Position numbers and translations under genes: made by a program. From NCBI RefSeq assembly GCF_005233845.1, contig NZ_SZQL01000002.1, positions 186,001 through 250,000 on the forward strand: DNA of 64,000 bases, given 5' to 3'. Numbering within the stretch: position 1 is the stretch's first letter; each line of letters starts with the position of its first letter. Under the pieces are notes generated by a model, which was not told where the DNA came from, searched no databases, and saw only the letters and a program-made list of their open reading frames with translations. This DNA is from Ilyomonas limi. Lineage in GTDB: Bacteria > Bacteroidota > Bacteroidia > Chitinophagales > Chitinophagaceae. Below, in pieces: positions 33,481 to 41,912 of the stretch.

Positions 33481-34548
33481 TTATTGTTTATGAATATCCT
33501 GTAGCGGCGGCAATGCAGCTTTATTCAGGCCGGGTGGTGCAAAGCGCAAATCAGTAAGTAATGTGCTATCGGTAAGGGTATATAAAAAAGCAGTTAGCTG
33601 ACCTATTTCGTAATTGGAGAGCTTCATATTTTTTATCAATGAATCGGTAGTTGAACTATTCACTATACCGTTGCGATAGTGGTTCATTACGTCCAACACA
33701 CTATAAAACCTGCCATCGTGCCCATAAGGAAAAGTTACCATCACATTGCGTAAACTTGGCACTTTAAACTTCAGGGAATCACTTGCTAAACGGGTAATGC
33801 GCATTCGCCCACTATCATTCAAAAAACTATCTACCGGCAATCCTGCATTACGATAGCTGAAATCGGTAAACAATGGCTCGGTATGGCAGGCTGCACATTT
33901 TTGTTTGAAAATATCGTAGCCTAACCGTTGTGATAAAGTGAATGTAGCTTCTCCCCTTTTCACTTTATCATACAAACTGTTATTGCTTACAATCATTACC
34001 AAAAACTGGCTCAACGCTTTGGTAAGCCGTTGTGTGTTGATGAGGTCGCTGCCAAAAGCCGCTTTAAACAGGCGTTTATATGCTGTATCTGCACGCAATT
34101 TTATTAATACGCTATCTATCACTTCGTGCATTTCGTTGGGCGAAGTAATGGGTACTAATGGTTGTACATCCAAATGGTTTACGCCGCCATCGTACATAAA
34201 TTCTTTTTGCCAGGCAAGATTAAATAAAGGGGATGCATTGCGGGTAGTAAACGAATTGTTGAAGCCATGACTTAGCGAATGATCGTAAGTGGCAAATGCC
34301 CCAAACTGCTGGTGACAGCTCGCACAAGGGAAGTTGCCGTCTTTGCTCAACCTGCCATCATAAAACAGTTTTCTGCCCAGTTCAAAGCCTTCTTTGGTTA
34401 CAGGGTTTTGGCTGAAATCGTACACCGGTTTTGGCCAGCCTTGTGGTACTTCAAAAGGGATAGATGTAGCACGACTACCGGCATTGATAAAATGAATACC
34501 GGTAATAGCGAATATAACTAAACAAACAATAACTGTTGCGCGCTTCAT
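33481..34548 (-). CDS. Cytochrome c peroxidase, di-haem (MauG/CcpA family)
   Basis: A 355-aa periplasmic enzyme that reduces hydrogen peroxide using two c-type haems. A signal peptide or anchor covers residues 1-23 (VIVCLVIFAITGIHF). The haem-binding motifs are CASCH (75-79, in GNFPCASCHQQFGAFATYDHS) and CAACH (218-222, in QKCAACHTEPLFTD). RNASPLFNLAWQKEFMYDGG and VPSLRNVMVTFPYGHDGRF are typical of the family. The tail is short and there are no extra domains. It may share a transcript with the MoeB-like gene upstream (56-base gap), though the functions are not linked. Confidence 0.92.
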   Translation of the reverse strand: MKRATVIVCLVIFAITGIHFINAGSRATSIPFEVPQGWPKPVYDFSQNPVTKEGFELGRKLFYDGRLSKDGNFPCASCHQQFGAFATYDHSLSHGFNNSFTTRNASPLFNLAWQKEFMYDGGVNHLDVQPLVPITSPNEMHEVIDSVLIKLRADTAYKRLFKAAFGSDLINTQRLTKALSQFLVMIVSNNSLYDKVKRGEATFTLSQRLGYDIFKQKCAACHTEPLFTDFSYRNAGLPVDSFLNDSGRMRITRLASDSLKFKVPSLRNVMVTFPYGHDGRFYSVLDVMNHYRNGIVNSSTTDSLIKNMKLSNYEIGQLTAFLYTLTDSTLLTDLRFAPPGLNKAALPPLQDIHKQ

Positions 34549-34603
34549 GATGCACTACGAATGTAATACACGAATGTGTAGGGGAGAGCACCTTAGCTAA
34601 AAA

Positions 34604-35758
34604 TTAGTATTTGGTAAGATGCGGCGCCATTTCATCAATGTATTGCAGAATGCCGCCTTGTAAATTGTATAAATTAGTAAAGCCAAATTCTTTTTCCAAC
34701 AGTTGAATGGCTTGCAGGCTACGGCTGCCACTTTTGCAATGCAACACTACTTTTTTGGTGCGGTCAATTGTAGCAATATTGTTTGTTATAGTATTTAAGG
34801 GAATGAGTTGCGCACCCATATTTACAATCTCGTATTCATACGGTTCGCGCACATCAATGAGTTGTATTGCTTCGTGCTGTTGCCAATCTTTTAATTGTTG
34901 TGGTGTAATTTCTTTAATTGATTTCGCAGCAGCATTACAAAATGGCTCACAATCTATGAGTTGGGTAATAGTTGGATGTGTGCCATTTAAAGGATTATCA
35001 GCATTACGTTTTATTTTAAAAATATTGGTTTGAAAATAGAGTGTATCAAAAATAAAAAGACGTCCACTCAGCGTTTCACCAATACCTGTTATCACTTTAA
35101 TAACTTCCAATGCCTGCATACTGCCAATGATGCCGGGCAATACGCCCAGCACGCCTGCTTCTCCACAATTCGGCACCGCCTCGGGGGCAGGTGGCAGAGG
35201 AAAAAGGTCGCGGTAATTGGGTCCTGTTTCACCATCATTATTTACACAATTGAATAAGGAAACCTGACCTTCAAACTGGTGAATAGCAGCATATACATAA
35301 GGCTTGTTCAGCAATACACAGGCATCATTTACAAGATAACGTGTTGTAAAATTATCGGTACCATCGGCTACTACATCATACTCTTTAATAATGTTCATTG
35401 CGTTGGCAGCAGTAAGCCGTTCGGCATAAACCCTTGTATTTATGTGTGGATTTAATGCTTTGATCTTATGCTGCGCTGCCACTGCTTTTTCTTCACCAAT
35501 ATCATGTATATCAAACAATACCTGCCGCTGTAAATTACTTTCATCTACCCTATCAAAATCTACCAAACCAATACTGCCCACGCCAGCCGCAGCCAAATAC
35601 AGCAGTAATGGACTGCCTAAGCCGCCACAACCTACCACCAGCACATTGGCTGCTTTCAGCTTTTGCTGCGCTGCCACACCAAATTGCGGTAAAGCAATAT
35701 GGCGGCTATAACGGGAAAGTTCTTCCGGTGAAAAGGTTATTTGATTAATAACATTCAT
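34604..35758 (-). CDS. ThiF/MoeB family adenylyltransferase with C-terminal rhodanese domain
   Basis: A 384-aa fusion used for activating small sulfur-carrier proteins (molybdopterin, thiamine or thiouridine pathways). Residues 1-245 are the E1-like domain: VVGCGGLGSPLLLYLAAAGVG, then DFDRVDESNLQRQ, then DGTDNFTTRYLVND, and the reactive-cysteine segment VPNCGEAGVLGVLPG. The zinc cysteines of MoeB are absent: NYRDLFP stands where CYRC is usual, and the later pair is missing; I believe this is typical of Bacteroidota homologues. The rhodanese domain (about 290-384) has its cysteine in VVLHCKSGSRS and could provide the sulfur. Carrier proteins and other cofactor genes are not adjacent, so the pathway is undecided. 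Confidence 0.87.
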   Translation of the reverse strand: MNVINQITFSPEELSRYSRHIALPQFGVAAQQKLKAANVLVVGCGGLGSPLLLYLAAAGVGSIGLVDFDRVDESNLQRQVLFDIHDIGEEKAVAAQHKIKALNPHINTRVYAERLTAANAMNIIKEYDVVADGTDNFTTRYLVNDACVLLNKPYVYAAIHQFEGQVSLFNCVNNDGETGPNYRDLFPLPPAPEAVPNCGEAGVLGVLPGIIGSMQALEVIKVITGIGETLSGRLFIFDTLYFQTNIFKIKRNADNPLNGTHPTITQLIDCEPFCNAAAKSIKEITPQQLKDWQQHEAIQLIDVREPYEYEIVNMGAQLIPLNTITNNIATIDRTKKVVLHCKSGSRSLQAIQLLEKEFGFTNLYNLQGGILQYIDEMAPHLTKY

Positions 35759-35918
35759 TTGCTATAATTGTTTTTACAAAGTTGAATAATTACGAAATAA
35801 GTAACTGCATAGAATAGTATGCAAGAAAGTTTAACCGGCATAATTTTATATTACTCTATTTGTCACTTCCGTGATGCTTATTTCTTTTTTAAGTACCGGC
35901 ATCAATCGCCTTTTTTAG

Positions 35919-35958
35919 AATAGACATTTTTCCCCTACCTTTGGGTAAAATGTCTATT
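35919..35958 (+). promoter_or_regulatory. Palindromic operator around the toxin-antitoxin promoter
   Basis: AATAGACATTTTTCCC (35919-35934) and GGGTAAAATGTCTATT (35943-35958) are complementary at 15 of 16 positions, with 8 bases between. The -7 element TACCTTTG (35936-35943) lies exactly in the spacer, and the right arm covers the antitoxin start codon. A dimeric repressor bound here would block the promoter, which fits autoregulation by the antitoxin. Transcription would begin near 35950, so the mRNA may be leaderless. Confidence 0.65.
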
Positions 35959-36477
35959 ATGGCATCAATAATTAGAAATAAAATATCTAATGCGCAGGCA
36001 CCCGCTATTGCAGTTACGTTAAAAAGTTATCTCACAAAAGGTGCTTCCATCAATGCGCTGGCGTGGGCTATATTAGGCGGCAAGCAATTTATGTCCGCCG
36101 TACCTACCACCATTCTTGATTATATTACTGCTACCAACAAAGGCATTCCCAAACAAGCAGTACACAACCTTGCCGAAGTAATTGATGTACCCATGAAAGA
36201 TATGGCAACACTGCTGAATGTATCGTACAAAACGCTGGGGCGAAAAAAGAAAACCGATACACTGGATAGCCTCTCTTCTTCTTTATCTATAGAAATTGCC
36301 AACACCGTTGCAAAAGGCTTAGCAGTTTTTGAAGACATGGATAAATTCAGTCGCTGGTTGCAAAAAGAAAACAGGGCATTACAGGGTAAAAAGCCTTTTG
36401 ATTTGCTCAATACGCCTACGGGCATTAAAATGGTGAATAAATTACTTGGCAGAATTGAAGAAGGCGTTTATACTTAG
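35950..36477 (+). CDS. Xre/ParS-type antitoxin (DUF2384) of a RES toxin pair
   Basis: A 175-aa antitoxin. A helix-turn-helix-like region (residues about 55-95, GIPKQAVHNLAEVIDVPMKDMATLLNVSYKTLGRKKK) comes before the C-terminal DUF2384 toxin-binding domain (SIEIANTVAKGLAVFEDMDKFSRWLQKENRALQGKKPFDLLNTPTG, ending GRIEEGVYT). I prefer the ATG at 35950 (MSIMASII) to the TTG at 35941; the ATG at 35959 is also possible, since the predicted transcription start falls at 35950. The gene overlaps a strong palindrome, the expected operator. The toxin gene follows after an unusually long gap of 97 bases. Confidence 0.88.
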   Translation: MSIMASIIRNKISNAQAPAIAVTLKSYLTKGASINALAWAILGGKQFMSAVPTTILDYITATNKGIPKQAVHNLAEVIDVPMKDMATLLNVSYKTLGRKKKTDTLDSLSSSLSIEIANTVAKGLAVFEDMDKFSRWLQKENRALQGKKPFDLLNTPTGIKMVNKLLGRIEEGVYT

Positions 36478-36574
36478 TACCAATTTCAATTAGATGATCT
36501 CCTATGAGCGACAAGCAGGGAGGTTAAGGCCTATATAATATACTACTCATCTGAATTAGTGTAATATTTTATCC

Positions 36575-37033
36575 ATGTTGGTTTACAGGATTGTAAAATC
36601 GGAAAAACGTACTGCTGATCTTACCGGAACGGGTGCTTATAATGAGGGCGGACGCTGGAACAGCGAAGGCGTTTACGCATTATATACCAGCGAACACAGT
36701 GCACTCGCCATGCTGGAAGTGTTGGTACATGTGGATGAAAGCGAGCTGCCGCCGGATATGTTTATTATGACTATTGCAGTAGCAGATAATGCTCCTGTCT
36801 TTTCTATACCAGATGATAGCCTGCCTGCGAACTGGCGCATACCCGAAAATATTCTTCTAAAAGAAATGGGTGATAAGATATTAATGGAAAAGAAATTTGT
36901 AGGAATAAAAGTTCGTTCGGCAGTGATGCAGGATAGTTATAATTATGTCCTGAATCCGCTTTTCCCAAACTATTATGATTTGGTAAAAGTAGTGGAGGTG
37001 AAGCCTTTAGCAGTAGATAAAAGATTGAAGTAA
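36575..37033 (+). CDS. RES domain toxin, NAD+-degrading
   Basis: A 152-aa toxin of the RES family, which depletes NAD+ and arrests growth unless bound by its Xre/DUF2384 antitoxin. The family residues are present: Arg5 (YRI), the GGRWN segment (Arg28), YTSEHSALAMLEVLVH with Glu48, and the late Ser in SAVMQDSYNYVLNPLFPNYYD. The length is normal and the gene looks intact, so the module is probably functional. The 97-base gap to the antitoxin holds a partial inverted repeat (AATTAGATGA 36488 / TCATCTGAATT 36547), so translation is not coupled as in most modules. Confidence 0.9.
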   Translation: MLVYRIVKSEKRTADLTGTGAYNEGGRWNSEGVYALYTSEHSALAMLEVLVHVDESELPPDMFIMTIAVADNAPVFSIPDDSLPANWRIPENILLKEMGDKILMEKKFVGIKVRSAVMQDSYNYVLNPLFPNYYDLVKVVEVKPLAVDKRLK

Positions 37034-37203
37034 GGATAAATACTTTACTTTATTACCATGTATTGATCAACATTATTTTGGCATTTTTTTCTGTGAAGTA
37101 TTCTGCACGATTCCTACTGTTCAATAAAGGGCTACCTGCATAAGCTATTCCGTTACCATTTTGTACAAAATCCTATAAAATCTACATTTCAGCTGTGCGC
37201 AAC

Positions 37204-37234
37204 AAAAAATCCCAGCCTTTATCAGACCGGGACT
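37204..37234 (-). terminator. Terminator after tRNA-Glu
   Basis: On the minus strand AGTCCCGGTCT and AGGCTGGGATT pair over 11 bases (three G-U), loop GATAA, followed by six T. It lies 22 bases past the tRNA 3' end. Confidence 0.85.
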
Positions 37235-37256
37235 TTGCAACTTAAAACCTTTTCCT

Positions 37257-37331
37257 TGGTAGAGCGTACGGGAATCGAACCCGTGATTCCTCCGTGAAAG
37301 GGAGGTGTCTTAACCCCTTGACCAACGCTCC
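37257..37331 (-). tRNA. tRNA-Glu (anticodon TTC)
   Basis: Read on the minus strand it folds as a full cloverleaf: acceptor GGAGCGT / ACGCTCT with a first G-U pair, anticodon stem CCTCC / GGAGG with loop CTTTCAC (anticodon TTC, reading GAA), T-arm CGGGTTCGAATCCCG. Discriminator A is followed by an encoded CCA (37257-37259). 72 bases plus CCA. It is alone, with its own promoter (37350-37381) and terminator (37204-37234). Confidence 0.97.
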
Positions 37332-37349
37332 GTTTTTGTTTTGGGAGTG

Positions 37350-37381
37350 CAAAAGTAACCGTCAAATACTTATCCTGCAAA
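37350..37381 (-). promoter_or_regulatory. Bacteroidota-type promoter for tRNA-Glu
   Basis: Minus strand: TTTG (37378-37381), exactly 20 bases, TACTTTTG (37350-37357). A full consensus match. The transcript would start about 12 bases before the mature tRNA 5' end. Confidence 0.85.
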
Positions 37382-37396
37382 TTTTTTTGCATTTAT

Positions 37397-38821
37397 CTAT
37401 GCAGTTTCTGCAACTATCTCATTTAAACCGCATACTGCGTGCATTTCCGGAATAAGCACCTGCTCATATCCTTTCAGCATTAATTTCTTCTGAAAGTCCT
37501 GCTGTACGTCATATTCGCCATGCACCAAAAATACAGTTGTAACCGACGCAGCTTCCTGGCACGATAAATAACGAGCAAGGTCATCGGCATCACCATGCGC
37601 ACTCATACTGCGCATCACGCCTATCTCAGCATGTACATTGTACTCCTGCCCGTTTATTTTTACCTGTTTATCACCGTGTATCAACTGTCCGCCCAGCGAA
37701 GAAGGACTGCAATAGCCTACCAACAAAATGGTATTACGTTCAAACTCCACATTGTTTTTTATATGATGCCGTATGCGTCCCGCATCAGCCATACCACTGG
37801 CCGCAATAATAATACAGGGATCATGAAAATGCTCCAACTGCATACTTTCTTCCACGTGCCGGGTAAAACGCATGCCCGGAAAACTAAACGGATCATCGTC
37901 TATCTCCAATACTTTTTGCAAGCGCTCATTGAACAGCGCAGGATATTTTTTTACCACTTGCGTCGTTTCGTAGCTTAAGGGACTATCCACAATTACCGGA
38001 ATTTCGGGCAGCCGCTTTTCTAAACTTAGCTGGTTTAAAAAATATAGTAATTCCTGCGTGCGCCCTACACTGAAGGCAGGAATAATCAACTTACCCTGTT
38101 TTTCCACACACGTATGTTTTATCCATTTCATCAGTTGGTCGGTAGTACTAAACTGATTTTCATGCAGACTATTACCATAGGTACTTTCAATAATAATAAA
38201 GTCGGCCTTCGGAAAAGGTTGTGGCGGACATAACAACACATCTCTATACCTGCCCACATCGCCGCTAAAGTGCAGCGTTTTGGTTTGCCCTTCTTCCGTA
38301 ACGCGAATGGTGATTGCCGCACTGCCAATGATATGTCCGGTGTTGGTATAATATACTTCTACCCCTTCTTGCAATTGTACCCATTCTTCAAAACAGATAA
38401 CTTCGAACAGTTCGGCAGTTTTAGACACATCTTCCATGGTATATAATGGCTCCAATACTTCGTCCTGCTTTCCACGTTGTGTACGATGCTGCTGGTTTTC
38501 ACTTCTTTGTATGTCAGCCGAATCCTGGAGCAGCAGCATTGCCAGGTCGCGTGTAGCGGCGGTGCAGATAATTTTTCCTTTAAAACCTTCTTTTACCAGT
38601 TTTGGAATCAGCCCCGAATGGTCTATGTGCGCATGGGAAAGCAATAAATAACTCACTTTATCCGCTTCAAAGCCAAAACTGCTGTTCAGGCTATCGGTCA
38701 GTTCATCGCTCAATCCCTGAAACATGCCGCAATCCAGCAGCAATTGAGTGTCATTTTGTAGGGTAATTAAGTGTTTAGAGCCGGTAACAGTGCGCGCTGC
38801 GCCATGAAAAGCTATCCTCAT
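37397..38821 (-). CDS. Beta-CASP metallo-beta-lactamase RNA hydrolase-like protein
   Basis: A 474-aa protein with a metallo-beta-lactamase fold and beta-CASP insertion, the group of CPSF73-like and RNase J-like RNA nucleases. The zinc motif is LLSHAHIDHSG (His63, His65, Asp67, His68), followed by NTGHIIGSAAI, FSGDVGRYRD, ESTYGN, then the beta-CASP blocks IIPAFSVGRTQELLYFL and IIAASGMADAGRIRHH, and the closing SAHGDADDLARYL and VFLVHGE. The C-terminal KH domain of archaeal homologues is lacking. The ATG at 38821 gives the family start MRIAFHGAARTVTGS; an upstream in-frame start at 38881 is not needed. Substrate RNA unknown. Confidence 0.9.
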   Translation of the reverse strand: MRIAFHGAARTVTGSKHLITLQNDTQLLLDCGMFQGLSDELTDSLNSSFGFEADKVSYLLLSHAHIDHSGLIPKLVKEGFKGKIICTAATRDLAMLLLQDSADIQRSENQQHRTQRGKQDEVLEPLYTMEDVSKTAELFEVICFEEWVQLQEGVEVYYTNTGHIIGSAAITIRVTEEGQTKTLHFSGDVGRYRDVLLCPPQPFPKADFIIIESTYGNSLHENQFSTTDQLMKWIKHTCVEKQGKLIIPAFSVGRTQELLYFLNQLSLEKRLPEIPVIVDSPLSYETTQVVKKYPALFNERLQKVLEIDDDPFSFPGMRFTRHVEESMQLEHFHDPCIIIAASGMADAGRIRHHIKNNVEFERNTILLVGYCSPSSLGGQLIHGDKQVKINGQEYNVHAEIGVMRSMSAHGDADDLARYLSCQEAASVTTVFLVHGEYDVQQDFQKKLMLKGYEQVLIPEMHAVCGLNEIVAETA

Positions 38822-38923
38822 TAAAATATATTTATAGGTTACATTCTTATAATCATTTATCGTACCATTTACTGAACACATTAACCGCTCAAGGTGGTTG
38901 TTTAACCGTTTAAACAGCTATTA

Positions 38924-38955
38924 TTTGGTAGTTTGTGCAAACGATTGTACATTTG
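38924..38955 (+). promoter_or_regulatory. Bacteroidota-type promoter for the 68-aa gene
   Basis: TTTG (38924-38927), exactly 20 bases, TACATTTG (38948-38955). Full consensus. Transcription would start near 38960, leaving an untranslated leader of about 140 bases before the ATG at 39103. Confidence 0.75.
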
Positions 38956-39102
38956 CATTGCAATTCAAAAGGAACTTGAAACAAGTTAAACCGCGGTAAC
39001 TCGATAACAACCCTAATCAATCTTCTGCAGAGATTTGATTTTCAACAATTGCATTTAACGCGCTTGCTGTGTGTTATTAGTTAACATTAAAATGTAAATT
39101 GT

Positions 39103-39309
39103 ATGAACAACAATTCAAAACGTACCATTATTAATATGGGCGCAGCAGAACTGATAAACCTGACTACTGAAGTAAAAGAAACCGTAGCAAACCTTGCTAC
39201 TCACAATAGAACTTTCAGTGCAGCTGATTTGTGGAACATTCAAAAAAGCCGCAAAACTCAGAACCTTTCCAAAAGGCCTATGCTGTCGAGAAGAAATAGT
39301 ATCCTTTAA
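39103..39309 (+). CDS. Small hypothetical protein, 68 aa
   Basis: A basic cytoplasmic protein (MNNNSKRTIINMGAAELINL at the start, ending LSKRPMLSRRNSIL). I do not recognise a family. The middle (INLTTEVKETVANLATHN) is predicted helical and the C-terminus is rich in Lys, Arg and Ser. There is no membrane segment. It is a complete transcription unit: consensus promoter at 38924-38955, long leader, and a strong terminator at 39342-39370. That and good coding character argue that it is real. The long leader and basic tail leave room for post-transcriptional control. Confidence 0.7.
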   Translation: MNNNSKRTIINMGAAELINLTTEVKETVANLATHNRTFSAADLWNIQKSRKTQNLSKRPMLSRRNSIL

Positions 39310-39341
39310 AAATTTTTGAGGTAAATTTTTAAAAGCTATCC

Positions 39342-39370
39342 AATGCCTGCACAACAATGCAGGCATTTTT
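39342..39370 (+). terminator. Terminator after the 68-aa gene
   Basis: AATGCCTGC and GCAGGCATT form a perfect 9-bp stem, with further pairing possible toward the loop ACAACAAT, followed by TTTT. It lies 32 bases after the stop codon. Confidence 0.9.
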
Positions 39371-39691
39371 CATTTTATAGAACGAGCTGCAGTGCTGCAA
39401 TGAGACATTTGGTGTAGCCTGTGGCGCTACAAGCGCCATCACTCATTTTAACACCTGTGCCCGCACGAACAAGCTTTTCACCAGCAAATACTTGCAAAAT
39501 CATTATTCTTTTCTAAACGCGAACAAGGTTTAAATTCCTGTTAGTATTGTTATGGGCTCTTCTTTTTTCCTGCAAATAAATCCGCGGGCCATATTTTTCT
39601 GTCCACCTCTCGTCGCCTGCCCTCTTGCAACTTGTTTCTTTACCTCCTGCCGCTTTCTTCTTGTACCTTCTTCCATGTATCTTCGCTCATT
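39371..39691. other. Intergenic region before the Gfo/Idh/MocA gene
   Basis: 321 bases. A small hairpin TGGCGC-TACAA-GCGCCA lies at 39422-39438. The last 100 bases are a pyrimidine-rich tract of CTTG/CTTC words (39600-39690), like the one at 55110-55180. No gene seen. Confidence 0.5.
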
Positions 39692-40687
39692 ATGCAACAA
39701 AAAATACGCTGGGGCATCTTAGGCTGCGGACGCATTGCCCGCAAATTTGCCCTCGACCTCCAATTGGTAGATGATGCCGAGCTCATTGCCGTAGGCAGCC
39801 GCAGCATTGACAATGCCAATGCATTTGCCAAAGACTTCCCTGTTTTATATACACATGGCAGCTACGAAGCCTTAGTGCAAAATGAATATGTAGATGTTAT
39901 TTACATAGCTACGCCACACAGCGAGCATTACCAAAATACCCTGCTTTGCCTGCAGCACAATAAAGCCGTATTGTGCGAGAAAGCCTTTGCCGTAAACAGC
40001 CGCCAGGCAAGGGAAATGATTAACCTGGCGATAGAGAGAAAGTTGTTTCTCATGGAAGCCGTTTGGACCAAGTTTTTACCGCAATATCAAAAGCTGCAAA
40101 GCATCTTGCACGATGGTTTATTAGGAGAAGTTAAAGCATTGCAAATCAACTTTGGCTTTCGGCCGCAGGAGCCGGTGCCTGCCCGCATGTTCCATCCGGC
40201 ATTGGCCGGCGGCTCACTGCTGGACATTGGTATTTACAATGTGTTTATGGCATTGAGTATATTGGGAAAACCAAACCACATAGATGCCTGGATGACACCT
40301 GCACACACCGGCGTAGATGAACAATGCGCAGTATTATTCCGCTACAACAATGGCGCTATGGCGCAACTGTTTTCTTCTTTTGCTGCCAACATGCCCACCG
40401 AAGTAGAGATCTGCGGTACCAAAGGCCGCATCCGGCTCACACATCGTTTTTACTCGCCTGATACTATATTAGAATATTATAGTGGTCTTCCCGATAGCCT
40501 CGAGATCATTCAGGTGGAAAAAGAACCGGGTCACGGCTATCAGCACGAAGCAAGGCATGTATGTGAATGTCTGCAACAAGGCTTAACCGAAAGTCCCGTA
40601 ATGACGCATGCCGACAGTCTATTACTAATGGAAATGCTGGACACCATCCGGCAAAAAGCAGGAATTAAATATAAGGAGGATGAATAG
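39692..40687 (+). CDS. Gfo/Idh/MocA family oxidoreductase
   Basis: A 331-aa NAD(P)-dependent dehydrogenase acting on sugars or related alcohols. The Rossmann motif is WGILGCGRIARKFALDL (residues 6-22), followed by YIATPHSEHYQNTLLCLQHNKAVLCEKAFAVN, in which EKAFAVN carries the family lysine. The second half has the usual alpha/beta domain (GGSLLDIGIYNVFMALSILG). It is closest in look to the dihydrodiol dehydrogenase-like subgroup. The ATG at 39692 is preferred to an upstream start at 39632 because the added residues (LYLLPLSSCTFFH) come from the low-complexity tract. Substrate unknown; it stands alone. Confidence 0.87.
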   Translation: MQQKIRWGILGCGRIARKFALDLQLVDDAELIAVGSRSIDNANAFAKDFPVLYTHGSYEALVQNEYVDVIYIATPHSEHYQNTLLCLQHNKAVLCEKAFAVNSRQAREMINLAIERKLFLMEAVWTKFLPQYQKLQSILHDGLLGEVKALQINFGFRPQEPVPARMFHPALAGGSLLDIGIYNVFMALSILGKPNHIDAWMTPAHTGVDEQCAVLFRYNNGAMAQLFSSFAANMPTEVEICGTKGRIRLTHRFYSPDTILEYYSGLPDSLEIIQVEKEPGHGYQHEARHVCECLQQGLTESPVMTHADSLLLMEMLDTIRQKAGIKYKEDE

Positions 40688-40783
40688 GTTTGCAAGCTCC
40701 ATCGTTTACGACTTGTACATGTTTGTCTGTTTTGCGAACTTACAAACCTGCAAATTTTTCACTCAACATCAAACCAGAAATAA

Positions 40784-41677
40784 ATGATACAACGCGTAGC
40801 GGTAATTGGCGCTGGTACCATGGGAAATGGCATTGCGCATGTATTTGCTCAACATAGTTTTACCGTAAACCTGATAGACGTACATGCAATACAGCTTGAT
40901 AAAGCGGTAGCAACCATCACTAAAAATATGGAGCGGCAGATTGTTAAAGGAATTATTACTGAGAAGCAAAAGCAACAGGCAATCAGCAACATCCATACCT
41001 TTTCCAATGTAGAGCAAGGCGCACAAGATGCTCAATTGGTAATAGAAGCTGCTACCGAAAACACCGAACTGAAACTAAGAATATTCGGGCAATTGGATGA
41101 AGTTGCTCCGAAGGATTGTATTTTAGCTTCTAACACTTCGTCTATTTCCATCACCAGCATTGCAGCAGCCACCAAACGCCCGGAAAAAGTAATTGGTATG
41201 CACTTTATGAACCCCGTGCCGGTGATGAAACTGGTGGAAATCATCAATGGGTACGCAACCGATGCAGCAGTCTCCAATACCATCGTTGAACTCTCCAAAC
41301 AACTCGACAAAGTTCCTTGCGTGGTGAATGATTATCCTGGTTTTATTGCCAATAAAATTTTGATGCCGATGATAAACGAAGCCATTTACAGCTTGTACGA
41401 AGGCATTGCCGGTGTGAAGGAAATTGATACCATTATGAAGTTGGGCATGGCACACCCGATGGGACCTTTACAATTGGCAGATTTTATTGGTTTGGATGTA
41501 TGCTTAAGCATTTTGCAGGTATTGCAGCAAGGTTTCGGCAATCCTAAATATGCACCTTGCCCCTTACTCGTCAATATGGTAACTGCCGGAAAACTAGGTG
41601 TAAAAAGCGGCGAAGGATTTTATACTTACATACCCGGCAGTAAAGATTTGGTAGTGAGTGAAAGATTTAAGAAGTAA
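40784..41677 (+). CDS. 3-hydroxybutyryl-CoA dehydrogenase
   Basis: A 297-aa NAD(P)-dependent oxidoreductase that interconverts 3-hydroxyacyl-CoA and 3-oxoacyl-CoA in fatty-acid or butyrate/PHB-type metabolism. The NAD-binding start is VAVIGAGTMGNGIAHVFA; later blocks are LVIEAATENTELKLRIF, ILASNTSSISITSIA, the catalytic-His region VIGMHFMNPVPVMKLVEII, and PGFIANKILMPMINEAI. GVKSGEGFYTY closes the domain. It has the short, single-function form, not fused to an enoyl-CoA hydratase. No other beta-oxidation genes adjoin. Confidence 0.93.
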   Translation: MIQRVAVIGAGTMGNGIAHVFAQHSFTVNLIDVHAIQLDKAVATITKNMERQIVKGIITEKQKQQAISNIHTFSNVEQGAQDAQLVIEAATENTELKLRIFGQLDEVAPKDCILASNTSSISITSIAAATKRPEKVIGMHFMNPVPVMKLVEIINGYATDAAVSNTIVELSKQLDKVPCVVNDYPGFIANKILMPMINEAIYSLYEGIAGVKEIDTIMKLGMAHPMGPLQLADFIGLDVCLSILQVLQQGFGNPKYAPCPLLVNMVTAGKLGVKSGEGFYTYIPGSKDLVVSERFKK

Positions 41678-41705
41678 AATGTAGTTATTCCTTTAAAATA
41701 ATGTT

Positions 41706-41850
41706 GCGAAGCAAGTTTTCACGCAAGGAGCACAATGCAAGAGGCGCAAAGCACGCAAACCATCTTTCGAACACCTTCGCGTTCTTTGCATGAACAATAT
41801 ACAAGTCTTCTCTGTGCTCCCCTGCATCTCTGTGGTTCAAAACCCCGTCA
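41706..41850. repeat. Opposed halves of the CACAGAG/CACAAAG intergenic repeat
   Basis: Left: CACGCAAGGAGCACAATGCA and GCGCAAAGCACGCAAA. Right, in the reverse sense: CTTCGCGTTCTTTGCATG, then CTCTGTGCTCCCCTGCATCT and CTGTGGTTCAAAACC. Together a degenerate inverted repeat of the same family as at 21388, 32850 and 47074. Confidence 0.5.
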
Positions 41851-41912
41851 ACAAAAACTTAAATTTCTGCTTTAGAAAATAATTACCGCGCTGCAACGTA
41901 GTACTTTGTGCT

